Source: Mycobacterium colombiense CECT 3035
GTDB taxonomy: Bacteria > Actinomycetota > Actinomycetes > Mycobacteriales > Mycobacteriaceae
Length of the DNA: 64,000 nucleotides
Assembly: GCF_002105755.1 (NCBI RefSeq)
Contig: NZ_CP020821.1
Coordinates: 372,001 to 436,000 of the forward strand
Direction: 5' to 3'
Shown here: positions 8,303 through 17,101 of the stretch, piece by piece
Position numbering within the stretch: position 1 is the stretch's first letter
Layout: every line of letters starts with the position of its first letter
Position numbers and translations under genes: made by a program
The notes under the pieces: generated by a model
The model's database searches: none
What the model was told of the DNA's origin: nothing
What the model saw: only the letters and a program-made list of their open reading frames with translations

Positions 8303-9666
8303 TCGCCGACAACGGCGATTCCGGCGCCGCGCCGTCGGCTGCGCGCTATCACTTCGACCGGCATGCCGCTGACTACCGGAGCAAGTTCCTAGATATCACT
8401 CACGAGATGCATCGCAGTTGCCCGGTCGCATGGACGGACACTTACGACGGGCACTGGGTGGCGGCGGGCAGCGACGAGGTCTTCGAGCTCGCTCGTTGCC
8501 CACACGTATCCAATGACCACGATGTCAACCACGAGCGGCGCGGGTACAAGGGCATCTCCATCCCGTTGATGCTGGAGGCCGAAAACTTTCGCGGCGGAAT
8601 GCTCGAAATGGACGATCCCGAACACCGCTACTACCGCACGGCGCTCAACCCCTATCTCTCACCGGCCGCGGTCAAGCGCTGGGAGCCGTTCGTTGACGAG
8701 ATCGTGCGCGCCTGCATCGACGATCACATCGAGTCGGGCAGCATCGATTTCGTCGACGACCTTGCCAATGTGGTGCCCGCGGTGCTGACGCTGGCCATGC
8801 TCGGGGTGCCGCTCGACAAGTGGGCCATGTACAACGAGCCGGCGCACGCATCGATCTATACGCCGCCGGATTCCCCCGATGCGGCACGCGTGCGCGAGCA
8901 ATACATGGCGATGGGCATGGACTTGTTCGCCAACCTGGTGGAGATCCGCGAACGGCCTCGTCCCGGGATCATTGACGCGTTGGCCAAGTTGCGCCTCGAC
9001 GGTCAGGCGCCGCCCGACATCGAGTTGATCGGGATGTTGAACCTGTTGATCGGTGGGGGATTCGACACCACCACCGCCCTGACCGCGCACGCGCTGGAGT
9101 GGCTTTCACAGCATCCCGAGGAACGTGCGCGGTTGAGCCGCGACCGTGAAACCCTGCTGAACCCTGCCACCGAGGAGTTCCTGCGGTATTTCACCCCCGC
9201 GCCGGGCGACGGTCGCACCGTCGCCCGGGACATGGAACTCGGCGGCATCACATTCAAGGAAGGCGACCGATTGTGGCTGTCGTGGGCGATGGCCAATCGC
9301 GATCCGGCCTTGTTCGAGCAACCCGATGCCGTCATGCTCGATCGGAAAGGTAACCGTCACTTCAGCTTTGGCCTCGGTGTGCACCGGTGCATAGGCTCAA
9401 ACGTCGCTCGGACGGTATTCAAGTCGATGCTGACCGCAGTGCTCGACAGGCTGCCGGACTATCAGTGCGCGGCGGAGGGGACCGTGCATTACGACAGCAT
9501 CGGCGTGATCCAAGGGCTGAAGCACCTTCCGGCTACGTTCACCCCCGGACGCCGCCGCGGTCCGGGAGTATCCGAGACCGTTCCGCGGCTGCAACGTGCC
9601 TGTGAAGAACACGGTTTGGCCCGTCCCATCACCGAACTCAAGGAGTCCGCGAAGATCGCGGACTGA
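8299..9666 (+). CDS. Cytochrome P450
   Basis: 455 aa, longer than usual because of a C-terminal extension of about 40 residues after the heme domain. I-helix GGGFDTTTAL, ExxR in EEFLRYFTP, heme loop FGLGVHRCIG with Cys at about 364. The GTG start overlaps the ferredoxin stop by 4 bp, fixing both the start and the pairing. It is the second P450 of the regulon and not closely similar to the one at 5037, so the two probably act at different steps. Confidence 0.93.
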   Translation: MIADNGDSGAAPSAARYHFDRHAADYRSKFLDITHEMHRSCPVAWTDTYDGHWVAAGSDEVFELARCPHVSNDHDVNHERRGYKGISIPLMLEAENFRGGMLEMDDPEHRYYRTALNPYLSPAAVKRWEPFVDEIVRACIDDHIESGSIDFVDDLANVVPAVLTLAMLGVPLDKWAMYNEPAHASIYTPPDSPDAARVREQYMAMGMDLFANLVEIRERPRPGIIDALAKLRLDGQAPPDIELIGMLNLLIGGGFDTTTALTAHALEWLSQHPEERARLSRDRETLLNPATEEFLRYFTPAPGDGRTVARDMELGGITFKEGDRLWLSWAMANRDPALFEQPDAVMLDRKGNRHFSFGLGVHRCIGSNVARTVFKSMLTAVLDRLPDYQCAAEGTVHYDSIGVIQGLKHLPATFTPGRRRGPGVSETVPRLQRACEEHGLARPITELKESAKIAD

Positions 9667-9707
9667 CTCCACGCGGAAACCGACCACACGCCCACAAGGA
9701 GACCTCA

Positions 9708-10571
9708 ATGACCGAACACAGCACCGTGGCCCTGGTGACGGGAGCCAGCCGCGGCGCGGGCGCAGGCATCGCCAAGGCGTTGGGGAGCCACGGCTGCACG
9801 GTCTATGTCACGGGCCGGACCCGCAGCGGCGACGGCTCGTCGCTCACGGGCACTATCGACGAGACCGCCGCGCAGGCGAGCGCTGCCGGTGGCCGAGGCA
9901 TCGCAGTACGGGTCGACCACGGCAACGACGACGAGGTCAAAGAACTCTTCGACCGGATCCGCGACGAGCAAGGCCGCCTGGACATTCTGGTGAATAACGC
10001 GGCCATCATCCGCGACGAGATGATGGGCCGAACGAAGTTCTGGGAGGAACCACTCAACGTCATCGATACCTTGGACGTCGGAGTGCGCAGCAGCTACGTG
10101 GCCACGGTTTACGCCGCGCCACTGATGATTCCGCAACGCAAGGGCCTCGTCGCCTTCTCCTCGTCGTCGGGTTCGGTCCACTACGCGTTCGGCCCCGCCT
10201 ACGGCGTGCCGAAGGCCGCCACGGACAAGATGGCCGCGGACATGGCTTTCGACTTGCGCGAGTTCGGCGTCGCCGCAGTATCGATATGGATGGGCTCGCT
10301 GCTGACCGATCGCGTCAGGAAAATCATCGCGAGCAAGCCCGAGAAGTTCGGACACATCCTCGACACCGCCGAAACACCCGAACTAACGGGCCATGTCATC
10401 TGGGAGCTCTACAAGGACCCGGAGTTGATGACGCTAAGCGGCCAGACCGTGATCGGCGCAGAGCTGGCGGCCAAGTACGGCATCGAAGACGAGGGTGGGC
10501 GTCGGCCACCGTCCTACCGCGACATGTTCGACGTCCACCCGTGTCAGCAATACCCGCACATAATGCGATGA
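9708..10571 (+). CDS. SDR family oxidoreductase, DHRS1-like
   Basis: 287 aa, with AAGGAG upstream of ATG. Starts VALVTGASRGAGAGIAKAL; NNAAI follows, and Tyr165/Lys169 sit in YGVPK. The longer middle loop, TVYVTGRTR, and the spacing resemble the DHRS1 subfamily of carbonyl reductases. Fourth gene-order position in the operon; its TGA overlaps the ATG of the sulfotransferase by 4 bp. Confidence 0.88.
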   Translation: MTEHSTVALVTGASRGAGAGIAKALGSHGCTVYVTGRTRSGDGSSLTGTIDETAAQASAAGGRGIAVRVDHGNDDEVKELFDRIRDEQGRLDILVNNAAIIRDEMMGRTKFWEEPLNVIDTLDVGVRSSYVATVYAAPLMIPQRKGLVAFSSSSGSVHYAFGPAYGVPKAATDKMAADMAFDLREFGVAAVSIWMGSLLTDRVRKIIASKPEKFGHILDTAETPELTGHVIWELYKDPELMTLSGQTVIGAELAAKYGIEDEGGRRPPSYRDMFDVHPCQQYPHIMR

Positions 10572-11782
10572 TCACGGGAAGGCCTGACGTGCAACGCCAT
10601 CGGAGCGAACCCGCACACACACTGAGTAGTGATCGCCTGATCGATGCGGCGACGGAAGCCACCGGCTTGGCCGATTTCGGGAAGGATGGCTGGCGCGAAG
10701 GGCTCGACCGGCTGGTAGATGCGCTCGTGACGGAGGCGGCGCTCAACGACCTCGGAGTGGCTGCGGCCTACAAAGAGCTGAAGTACCTGCTCATCGCCCG
10801 ACTAGGCGTAGTGGCGCACCGCAACGCTCATGCAAACATCACGGAGGCCGGCGTCGCCCCTCCGGTGGTGATCATCGGTCAGGCCCGCACGGGCACCACC
10901 ATCCTGCACGACCTGCTGGCCCAAGACCCGGCCGCGCGCGTACCGCGCACCTGGGAAGTGGAGCGTCCGTGCCCGGCGCCGGAGACGGCCAGTTACTCGA
11001 CTGATCCGCGCATCGAGGCCGTCGACGCACGGATCGCCGCGGTCGGTGCCGTGATGCCCGACCTCTTCGGGATGCATCCGATGGGTGCACAGTTGGGTCA
11101 GGAATGTGTGTGCATCACCGCATCCGACTTCCGCAGCATCCTGTTCGCCACCGAATACCGCATCCCCTCCTACGCGCGATGGCTCTTCGCCGAGGCCGAC
11201 CACGCTTCCGTCTACGGGTGGCATCGAATATTTCTGCAACACTTGCAATTCCGCCATCCCACTGACCGGTGGGTTCTCAAGTCACCCGGTCATATATGGA
11301 CACTGGCTGAACTGACCGAAGCCTACCCCGATGCGCTACTCGTTCAGACCCATCGTGACCCGCTGCGCATCATCGCTTCGGTGACGTCGATGTACACCAC
11401 CTTGCGCGGCCTCACCAGCGATGCAGCCAACCCCCACGAGATCGCCTCCGAATGGGCCGGGTACATCCTCGACGGACTCGATCGGTCGGTCACGGCGCGC
11501 ATGGACGGAACCGTGAACTCTGCCAAGGTGATCGACGTCAATTTCCGTGATTTCGTGGGCAATGAGGTCAGAACGGTCGACAAGATCTACCACCGATTCG
11601 GCATGCCGTTCAGCGACGTTGTCCGTGGGCGCGTGGCCGACTTCCTGGCCAATCATCCCCAGGACAAGCGCGGCGGCCACCGCTATACCTTCGCGTTTAC
11701 AGGTCTCGATGCGGGGACGTGGCGTGAGCGGGCCCGCCGATACCAGGAGTATTTCGACGTGCCGTCCGAGAGTCTGGACTGA
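10568..11782 (+). CDS. Sulfotransferase family protein
   Basis: 404 aa from ATG 10568, chosen because ATGA overlaps the previous stop; the frame is open upstream only as a shadow of the SDR. PPVVIIGQARTGTTILHDLL is the PAPS 5'-phosphosulfate loop and LLVQTHRDPLRIIAS the 3'-phosphate-binding strand. The Sulfotransfer_3-type family moves sulfate from PAPS to hydroxyls of lipids or sterols. Such genes are common in mycobacteria, but a conjugating enzyme inside an oxidative cluster is notable. It may instead be a sulfotransferase-fold protein with another role. Confidence 0.85.
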   Translation: MITGRPDVQRHRSEPAHTLSSDRLIDAATEATGLADFGKDGWREGLDRLVDALVTEAALNDLGVAAAYKELKYLLIARLGVVAHRNAHANITEAGVAPPVVIIGQARTGTTILHDLLAQDPAARVPRTWEVERPCPAPETASYSTDPRIEAVDARIAAVGAVMPDLFGMHPMGAQLGQECVCITASDFRSILFATEYRIPSYARWLFAEADHASVYGWHRIFLQHLQFRHPTDRWVLKSPGHIWTLAELTEAYPDALLVQTHRDPLRIIASVTSMYTTLRGLTSDAANPHEIASEWAGYILDGLDRSVTARMDGTVNSAKVIDVNFRDFVGNEVRTVDKIYHRFGMPFSDVVRGRVADFLANHPQDKRGGHRYTFAFTGLDAGTWRERARRYQEYFDVPSESLD

Positions 11783-11784
11783 TC

Positions 11785-12552
11785 GTGACCGGTGAGATGC
11801 ATGGCAACCGTGTACTTTTCATCGCCGGCGCCGGACCGCAGATTGGTGCCGCGACGGCTCACATTGCCGCGCGGGAGGGCGCGTGCGTCGCGTTGGCGGC
11901 GCGTCGCCTAGAGGTTGCCGAGGACATCGCAGATTCGGTAAGGATGGCCGGCGGCGAGGCCGTCGCAGTCAGGTGCGATGTCACCTCAGACGAGGACGTG
12001 CAGCGCGCCCTCGACGTCACCAGGTGCGAGTTCGGCGTCATCGACCGGGTGTTCTTCAACGCGGCGTATTACGACAACCGCCAAGCATCCGTCGACGTCG
12101 ACGATGACGCGTGGGACACCTCCATGGACGTCAACCTGAACGCGGCTGTTCGCATCGCGCGGCGCACGGTGCCCGCGATGATCGAACACGGCGGTGGATC
12201 GTTCGTCTTCACCTCGTCGGCGGCCTCCATCGTGGCCGGCGATACGCGTTTCGGTTACCAGGTGTCGAAGGCGGGTTTGAACGCCGTCACCCGATTCGTC
12301 GCCGCAAAATATGGAAGAAAAGGCATTCGGGCCAACGCCGTGCTGCCGTTCGTGCTCGAGGGCCCTGTGGGCGAGGCGGCCGCGTCGCTGAACTGCCTCG
12401 GCCGATCACCGACCGCCGAGGAAATCGGTGAGGCCGTGGCCTTCCTGCTGTCGGACCGCGCGGCCGCCATCACTGGCCAACTGATCCACCTCGACGGTGG
12501 TCTGTTCGTCCGCGCCCCGTGGCCGACGCCGGCATCCGCGCCACGCACATGA
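11785..12552 (+). CDS. SDR family oxidoreductase with atypical glycine motif
   Basis: 255 aa, GTG start 2 bp after the sulfotransferase stop. The nucleotide motif reads IAGAGPQIGAATA rather than TGxxxGIG, resembling the enoyl-reductase-like divergent SDRs. The catalytic residues are conventional (Tyr158/Lys162 in YQVSK). NAD(P)-dependent oxidoreductase of unknown substrate. Its stop TGA overlaps the ATG of the next gene. Confidence 0.87.
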   Translation: MTGEMHGNRVLFIAGAGPQIGAATAHIAAREGACVALAARRLEVAEDIADSVRMAGGEAVAVRCDVTSDEDVQRALDVTRCEFGVIDRVFFNAAYYDNRQASVDVDDDAWDTSMDVNLNAAVRIARRTVPAMIEHGGGSFVFTSSAASIVAGDTRFGYQVSKAGLNAVTRFVAAKYGRKGIRANAVLPFVLEGPVGEAAASLNCLGRSPTAEEIGEAVAFLLSDRAAAITGQLIHLDGGLFVRAPWPTPASAPRT

Positions 12553-13595
12553 CCGGCGACCTCAGCGGCGGTCTCGATGAAGCGCGGGAGTACTTCCTAG
12601 TCGATCCCCCGGATCCGGAGATGCGGGACTCGGCCAGCTTCTGGGCCTACGACGACGCGGGTTTCATCGGCTTTCCCCGCATCGGCGTTGAGGCGGTCGG
12701 TTCGAAATGGACCGAACATCAATACCAGGTGAACGTCGCCTTCGCCGACGGAAGGGTGTTGCGCGTTCGAGACACCGGTGCACGACACTCGCCGATCGGG
12801 CTCGACGGCAATCCATCGGTGCTCGGTGCCGGCCCGCTCGAATTCCGTTGTGTGCGACCGTTCGAGGTCTCGACGGCATCGTTCGACGGGGTCGCGCTGC
12901 AGACCACAACCGACGCGCTACTGCGCGGCGAACTCGAGGGCGATCCGATCAGGCTCGAGTTCCACATCGAGGCTACGATGGCAGCGCCGCCGTGGGCTAA
13001 TGGATCGCTGTCGCAGGAGGCGGCGCGCCACATGAACTCGTCCGTGGAAGGCGTGTTCATGGGAGGCGCGCGGTTCGAGCAGCTGTTTCGCGCCGTCGGC
13101 GCCCTGCGCGCCGGGCATGAGGAATATCGGTTCACCGGAAGTGGTACTCGTGTGCGCCGTCAAGGAGCGCGTGACATGGCGGGCTTCTGGGGACATTGTC
13201 AGCAATCGGCAACATTCCCGAGCGGCCGAGGGTTCGGTTACATCGCGTACCGTCCGCGCCCCGACGGCGCCGGTTCGTACAACGAGGGTTACCTCTTCAC
13301 CGGCGACGGAGAGCTGGTTCCGGCACAGGTGGTGCGTGCTCCATGGTTATCGACGCCACCCCGTATTGGGGACGACGTCTCGCTAGTCCTCGAATCCGCC
13401 TTGGGCACTGTGGAAATCGAGGGAACTACCACCGTGTCGGTGTTCAACCTCGGAGATCCGCGATCCGGCAATGCCCTGGCCGCGTTGCATCAAGCGGGCG
13501 TCCGCTATCGGTGGAACGGGGAAACCGCCTCCGGGGCTCTAGAACGGTCGACCCCGCCGCTCGAGATCTTCGGTCTCGCAGGTCTTGCTCGCTGA
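12549..13595 (+). CDS. DUF7064/DUF7065-like protein
   Basis: 348 aa from ATG 12549, preferred over GTG 12519 because it forms the ATGA overlap seen throughout the operon. Rich in aromatic residues and predicted beta strands, with a WTEHQYQVNVAFADGR segment and no membrane helix or signal peptide. I recognise it only as the type of two-domain beta protein found in actinobacterial lipid and terpenoid clusters, possibly lipocalin-like and ligand-binding. Enzymatic activity is not established. Last gene of the operon starting at 7265. Confidence 0.65.
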   Translation: MTGDLSGGLDEAREYFLVDPPDPEMRDSASFWAYDDAGFIGFPRIGVEAVGSKWTEHQYQVNVAFADGRVLRVRDTGARHSPIGLDGNPSVLGAGPLEFRCVRPFEVSTASFDGVALQTTTDALLRGELEGDPIRLEFHIEATMAAPPWANGSLSQEAARHMNSSVEGVFMGGARFEQLFRAVGALRAGHEEYRFTGSGTRVRRQGARDMAGFWGHCQQSATFPSGRGFGYIAYRPRPDGAGSYNEGYLFTGDGELVPAQVVRAPWLSTPPRIGDDVSLVLESALGTVEIEGTTTVSVFNLGDPRSGNALAALHQAGVRYRWNGETASGALERSTPPLEIFGLAGLAR

Positions 13596-13622
13596 CTCTC
13601 GCCTGGAGCGCCCGATAGTATG

Positions 13623-13638
13623 CTATACAGGCGTACAG
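13623..13638. promoter_or_regulatory. TetR-type operator copy 6 (in front of LLM monooxygenase)
   Basis: CTATAC-AGGC-GTACAG; with flanks 13621-13640 it reads TG...CA, the most complete copy (8-bp arms with one mismatch). It lies 32 bp before the ATG at 13671, so the monooxygenase has its own regulated promoter. Confidence 0.78.
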
Positions 13639-13670
13639 CATTTCTCAGGTAGTCGTCGATAAGGGGCGCC

Positions 13671-15047
13671 ATGTCCAAGCGGTTGATCTTCACCCTGCTC
13701 TTGATGGACTCGATCGGTCACAACTTCCACGGCATCTGGCGACATCCGCGCGCCCGCAACCGGGAATTCAAAGGATTCGACCTCTGGCTAGATCTCGCCA
13801 GGAAGGCAGAACAGGCCAAGGTCGACGCATTCTTCTTCACCGACTTAGTTGGTGTACAAGGTGAACACAACGGATCCCGCGACGTGATCTTCGAGATGGC
13901 GGTAAACGTACCCATCGGGGACTGCACCATGGTGATTCCCGCAATGGCGAACCACACAACCGATCTTGGCTTCCTCTACACCAGTTCGGTCATTCAACAC
14001 CATCCATTTGTCTTCGCGCGTGCCGTTTCGACGCTCGACAGTTTGAGCAACGGAAGGATCGGATGGAACATCGTCACATCGGCCAACGAGAAGGCCTTCC
14101 GTAACCTCGGATTGCCCACCAGCCCATCCCATGAGGATCGCTACGCCTGGGCCGAGGAGTACGTCGATGTCACCTACAAACTGTGGGAAGGATCTTGGGA
14201 CGTCGACGCCGTCGTCAACGATCCCTCCACTGGCGTGTACGCGGACCCGACAAAGGTGCACGACATCAACCACGAAGGCAAGCGTTACAGCGTCGAGGGA
14301 TTCAACCTCATGGAGCCCTCACCGCAACGCACCCCCGTGCTGGCGCAAGCGGGCGGATCACCCGCGGGACTGGATTTCGCCAGCGCGCACGCCGAACTTA
14401 TGTTCCTGTCGGCGATGACACTGGAAACCATTACCCAGCAAGTCAATACCGTCCGAAAACTCGCCCGTGAACGCGGTCGTCGCGACGGCGACATTCTCTT
14501 CCTTCAGGGCATGATGTTCATCGTCGGGTCGACCGACGAAGAGGCCTACCGCAAGTGGGGAGATCTCGAGGAATTCCGGAGTCAGGAAGCCCAGACGGCC
14601 TATTTCTCCAGCCTGAGCGGCATGGACCTAGGGCGCTACGCTCCGTCGACGCCGCTAGAGGACATCATCGACGACATACCCGGCATCCGCGGGGCATTCC
14701 TCGCCGTTATCAATGCCTGGCCGGAAGGCTCGAAGCCGACCGTTAAGGACTTCCTGTCCTCGCTATCGTTGCCGCAGATGGTCGTTGGGGCTCCAGAGAC
14801 CATCGCCAAGCGGCTCACCGAGTATCAGGGCGCTGGCGTCGATGGCGTGCAGGTAATGAACGCGTTGATGCCGGAGAGCTACGAGGATTTCTTCGAACAC
14901 CTCGTGCCGGTGCTCCAAGACAAGGGTCTGATGCAACGGGAGTACCAACCAGGCACCCTGCGCGAGAAGCTGTTTGGAACGACGGGCGCCGACATCAGCG
15001 AGCGTCATCCCGCCTACGGATACCGCGGCATGTTCTGCGGCCGATGA
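13671..15047 (+). CDS. LLM-class flavin-dependent monooxygenase (NtaA/SnaA/DszA type)
   Basis: 458 aa, full length for this family. An N-terminal GIWRHP, a KAEQAKVDAFFFTD strand, WNIVTSANEKAFRN (typical of NtaA/SnaA/DszA), and LAQAGGSPAGLDFA are all present. These enzymes use FMNH2 from a separate reductase to oxygenate sulfones, amines or polyketides, or to perform Baeyer-Villiger-like C-C cleavage. No flavin reductase gene is in the window, so it must be supplied from elsewhere. Under operator copy 6. Confidence 0.92.
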   Translation: MSKRLIFTLLLMDSIGHNFHGIWRHPRARNREFKGFDLWLDLARKAEQAKVDAFFFTDLVGVQGEHNGSRDVIFEMAVNVPIGDCTMVIPAMANHTTDLGFLYTSSVIQHHPFVFARAVSTLDSLSNGRIGWNIVTSANEKAFRNLGLPTSPSHEDRYAWAEEYVDVTYKLWEGSWDVDAVVNDPSTGVYADPTKVHDINHEGKRYSVEGFNLMEPSPQRTPVLAQAGGSPAGLDFASAHAELMFLSAMTLETITQQVNTVRKLARERGRRDGDILFLQGMMFIVGSTDEEAYRKWGDLEEFRSQEAQTAYFSSLSGMDLGRYAPSTPLEDIIDDIPGIRGAFLAVINAWPEGSKPTVKDFLSSLSLPQMVVGAPETIAKRLTEYQGAGVDGVQVMNALMPESYEDFFEHLVPVLQDKGLMQREYQPGTLREKLFGTTGADISERHPAYGYRGMFCGR

Positions 15048-15152
15048 CCGTGCCGTCCGAACCGCAAACCGTGGTGGTGCTGCTCGGGAAGCCTGCGACG
15101 GGCCTCGATCAATAGCCAGTTGGTGCGCGTGGCGGCCGGCCGCGCGCCGCAG

Positions 15153-15815
15153 TCAGCGCTTGCTCGGTGCGCGACGCCTGCTCGACGAGGGTTTGCGCTT
15201 CTTTGGTGCTGGAGCAGGCTCCAACGTGTCGAGGTAGCGCTCGAACGCCTCGGTCACCTCGGCGTGCGCGGACTTCACGCCGATGCCCTCCTCGAGGTTG
15301 AGGAACTTCGGCAGGCCCGACATCAACAACTGCAACGCCGGAAGGGACAGGTCGCCCAAGAACCGCGCATCCTTGCCGAATTTCGCGACGAGCGCGTCCA
15401 ACTGCATCTTGCGCACACTCTCGGTGACCGCGGCAATCTCCGTTCGAATCGACTTGCGGTGGTTGCCCAGCGCCATGAACTCGGTCATCAGCGCGCCGGT
15501 CGCCTCGTCCCAGCTGTACTCCCACACCGCCCGAAGCGGATCGCCGGCGCGCCGCTCCAAAGTCTCTGCGAGGAAGGCGAGGTTGCGCTCGGCATAGCGT
15601 CGGATCGCCGCTACGAAGATGTCGTCGAGACTGGGGAAGTAGTACTGCACGAGGCTGGGCGTGACTCCGGCCCTGGTGGCCAGAACGCGGTAGGTGACGC
15701 TCGCGTACCCCTCCTCAAGCATCAACGTCTCGACGCAGTCGAGAAGAACGTCCCGCGTCTTGGACGTTTCAGCGCCTATACGCCGAGACGATGCTGCCAT
15801 GGTCACCTCGCTCAT
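15153..15815 (-). CDS. TetR/AcrR family regulator, probable master regulator of the 1-16.5 kb cluster
   Basis: 220 aa; an alternative start 5 codons in (15800) has a better GAGG ribosome site. N-terminal HTH: ASVTYRVLATRAGVTPSLVQYYFPSLDDIF. The C-terminal ligand domain ends in a Lys/Arg-rich tail (KKRKPSSSRRRAPSKR) that could add nonspecific DNA contacts. It is the only TetR gene in the first 40 kb. It is divergent from the NTF2-like gene, and a copy of the repeated palindrome lies 32 bp upstream. Repressor of the regulon, released by a pathway intermediate (inference). Confidence 0.88.
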   Translation of the reverse strand: MSEVTMAASSRRIGAETSKTRDVLLDCVETLMLEEGYASVTYRVLATRAGVTPSLVQYYFPSLDDIFVAAIRRYAERNLAFLAETLERRAGDPLRAVWEYSWDEATGALMTEFMALGNHRKSIRTEIAAVTESVRKMQLDALVAKFGKDARFLGDLSLPALQLLMSGLPKFLNLEEGIGVKSAHAEVTEAFERYLDTLEPAPAPKKRKPSSSRRRAPSKR

Positions 15816-15847
15816 TCGGTTCTTTGTATTGTGACATCAACCGAGTG

Positions 15848-15863
15848 CTATACAGTCGTATGG
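15848..15863. promoter_or_regulatory. TetR-type operator copy 7 (tetR / NTF2-like divergent promoter)
   Basis: CTATAC-AGTC-GTATGG: left arm perfect, right arm degenerate (two mismatches). It sits between tetR and the NTF2-like gene, consistent with weaker autoregulation. Confidence 0.65.
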
Positions 15864-15938
15864 TGGTAACGATTTACGCTCGCGCAAATGGAGCCCGGTG
15901 CTGCAGAACTCGGTGCAGGGCACGAAAGGCAGGAAGCC

Positions 15939-16502
15939 ATGACCGTCGATACGAGCTTGGAAGCGCTGCACCGGGACGTGCGCTACCTCCTGGACCGCAC
16001 TGAGATTCTCGACTGTATCGCGCGGCATGCGCGTGGCTGCGACCGTCATGATGTCGACCTGATCGCCGCGGCGTATCACAGCGACGGGATCGACGAGCAC
16101 GGTTACGCCACCAATGCAGGACCCGCCTACGGTGCGTGGGCCAACGCCACGCACGCGCAGACTTCCCGCGTGCACACCCACAACATCACCACCCATACGT
16201 GCGAAATCGGCGGCGACACAGCACACGCCGAAAGCTATGTGATCGTGGTGCTCATCGGCCCCGATGCCAAGAGCGCCCAGTTCATCACCGGCCGCTACCT
16301 CGACCGGCTCGAGCGGCGGGATGGGCAGTGGCGCATCGCTGTTCGTCGGTCGACGGTGGAGGGCATGTTCATTGCCGATGCGAGAGTGTTGCAGTCTTCG
16401 TTCTTCACCGAGAAGGGATATCTCGTCGGCACCCGAGATCGGGCCGACCTGTCCTATCAACGCCCACTGACCATCGACACGCCCGCACCTGCTCGCTGGT
16501 AG
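15939..16502 (+). CDS. Nuclear transport factor 2 / SnoaL-like domain protein
   Basis: 187 aa from ATG 15939, with AAGGCAGGAAG before it; an in-frame ATG at 15888 lacks a ribosome site. The DRTEILDCIARHARGCDRHD opening, YHSDGIDEHG strand, and a late GQWRIAVRRSTVEGMF strand are those of SnoaL_4-type cone-shaped alpha+beta barrels. Relatives include ring hydroxylase beta-like proteins, dehydratases and cyclases. Probably a lyase or isomerase in the pathway controlled by the adjacent TetR. Confidence 0.85.
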   Translation: MTVDTSLEALHRDVRYLLDRTEILDCIARHARGCDRHDVDLIAAAYHSDGIDEHGYATNAGPAYGAWANATHAQTSRVHTHNITTHTCEIGGDTAHAESYVIVVLIGPDAKSAQFITGRYLDRLERRDGQWRIAVRRSTVEGMFIADARVLQSSFFTEKGYLVGTRDRADLSYQRPLTIDTPAPARW

Positions 16503-16838
16503 CCAGACGGACGGATCCTGTCGATTCAGTCCGAAGACAGGCATGTCGCTCGGCGAGGCCCAAGCGCAGTGACCGTCCTTTTCGGCACATTCGGACGAAC
16601 TCGGCCAAATCTCGATACCGACCAACGTGGAGGTGCTTGCGGACCGGGCGCCTAGCCTGTTGGCTGTAGCAGAGGCGTGGGCAGCCGGTTCCGAGTAGAA
16701 AAATCCTCATTCCGTGGGGCATAAATCAGCGGGGAGGCCGTATCTTATTGCGGCACATACTACTTAGCCACGCTGGAGCGCCTGGCGTCCGCACCGCTGT
16801 GTGCGCGACAGCGAATCACTGGTTCTGATGGGTCTTGC
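16503..16838. other. Intergenic, no gene seen
   Basis: 336 bp between the NTF2-like gene and the small ORF at 16839. No open frame here has convincing codon use or motifs, and no copy of the TetR palindrome was found. AT-richer patches around 16695-16770 could hold the promoter of the downstream gene. Confidence 0.5.
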
Positions 16839-17030
16839 GTGACCCTCAAACGCGTCGACGAATTGCAGCCCGGGGACCGGATCCGGATGAAGATCGGGCA
16901 CGCCACCGTCGTCGCCACTGAGCCCCTGGATGACGACCGCACGATGCTCACCTTCACCTACGGGACGAAGGGCCCCGCCGACAACGCGCTCACAGTGGAT
17001 GTCCTCGACGACGACGAGTGGGGCTGGTAA
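16839..17030 (+). CDS. Small hypothetical protein
   Basis: 63 aa from GTG. The sequence LQPGDRIRMKIGHATVVAT followed by an acidic tail ending DDDEWGW looks like a small beta-barrel (SH3/HINT-entry-like) fold, and codon use is typical of the genome. No ribosome site is obvious and I do not recognise a family. It stands alone between two intergenic gaps. Confidence 0.55.
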   Translation: MTLKRVDELQPGDRIRMKIGHATVVATEPLDDDRTMLTFTYGTKGPADNALTVDVLDDDEWGW

Positions 17031-17101
17031 GGCGCCAAGCACCTTGTCGGCGGCGGTTCGGCATATGACTATTGGAGGGGTATGGACCCGGAGGAGGAAC
17101 C

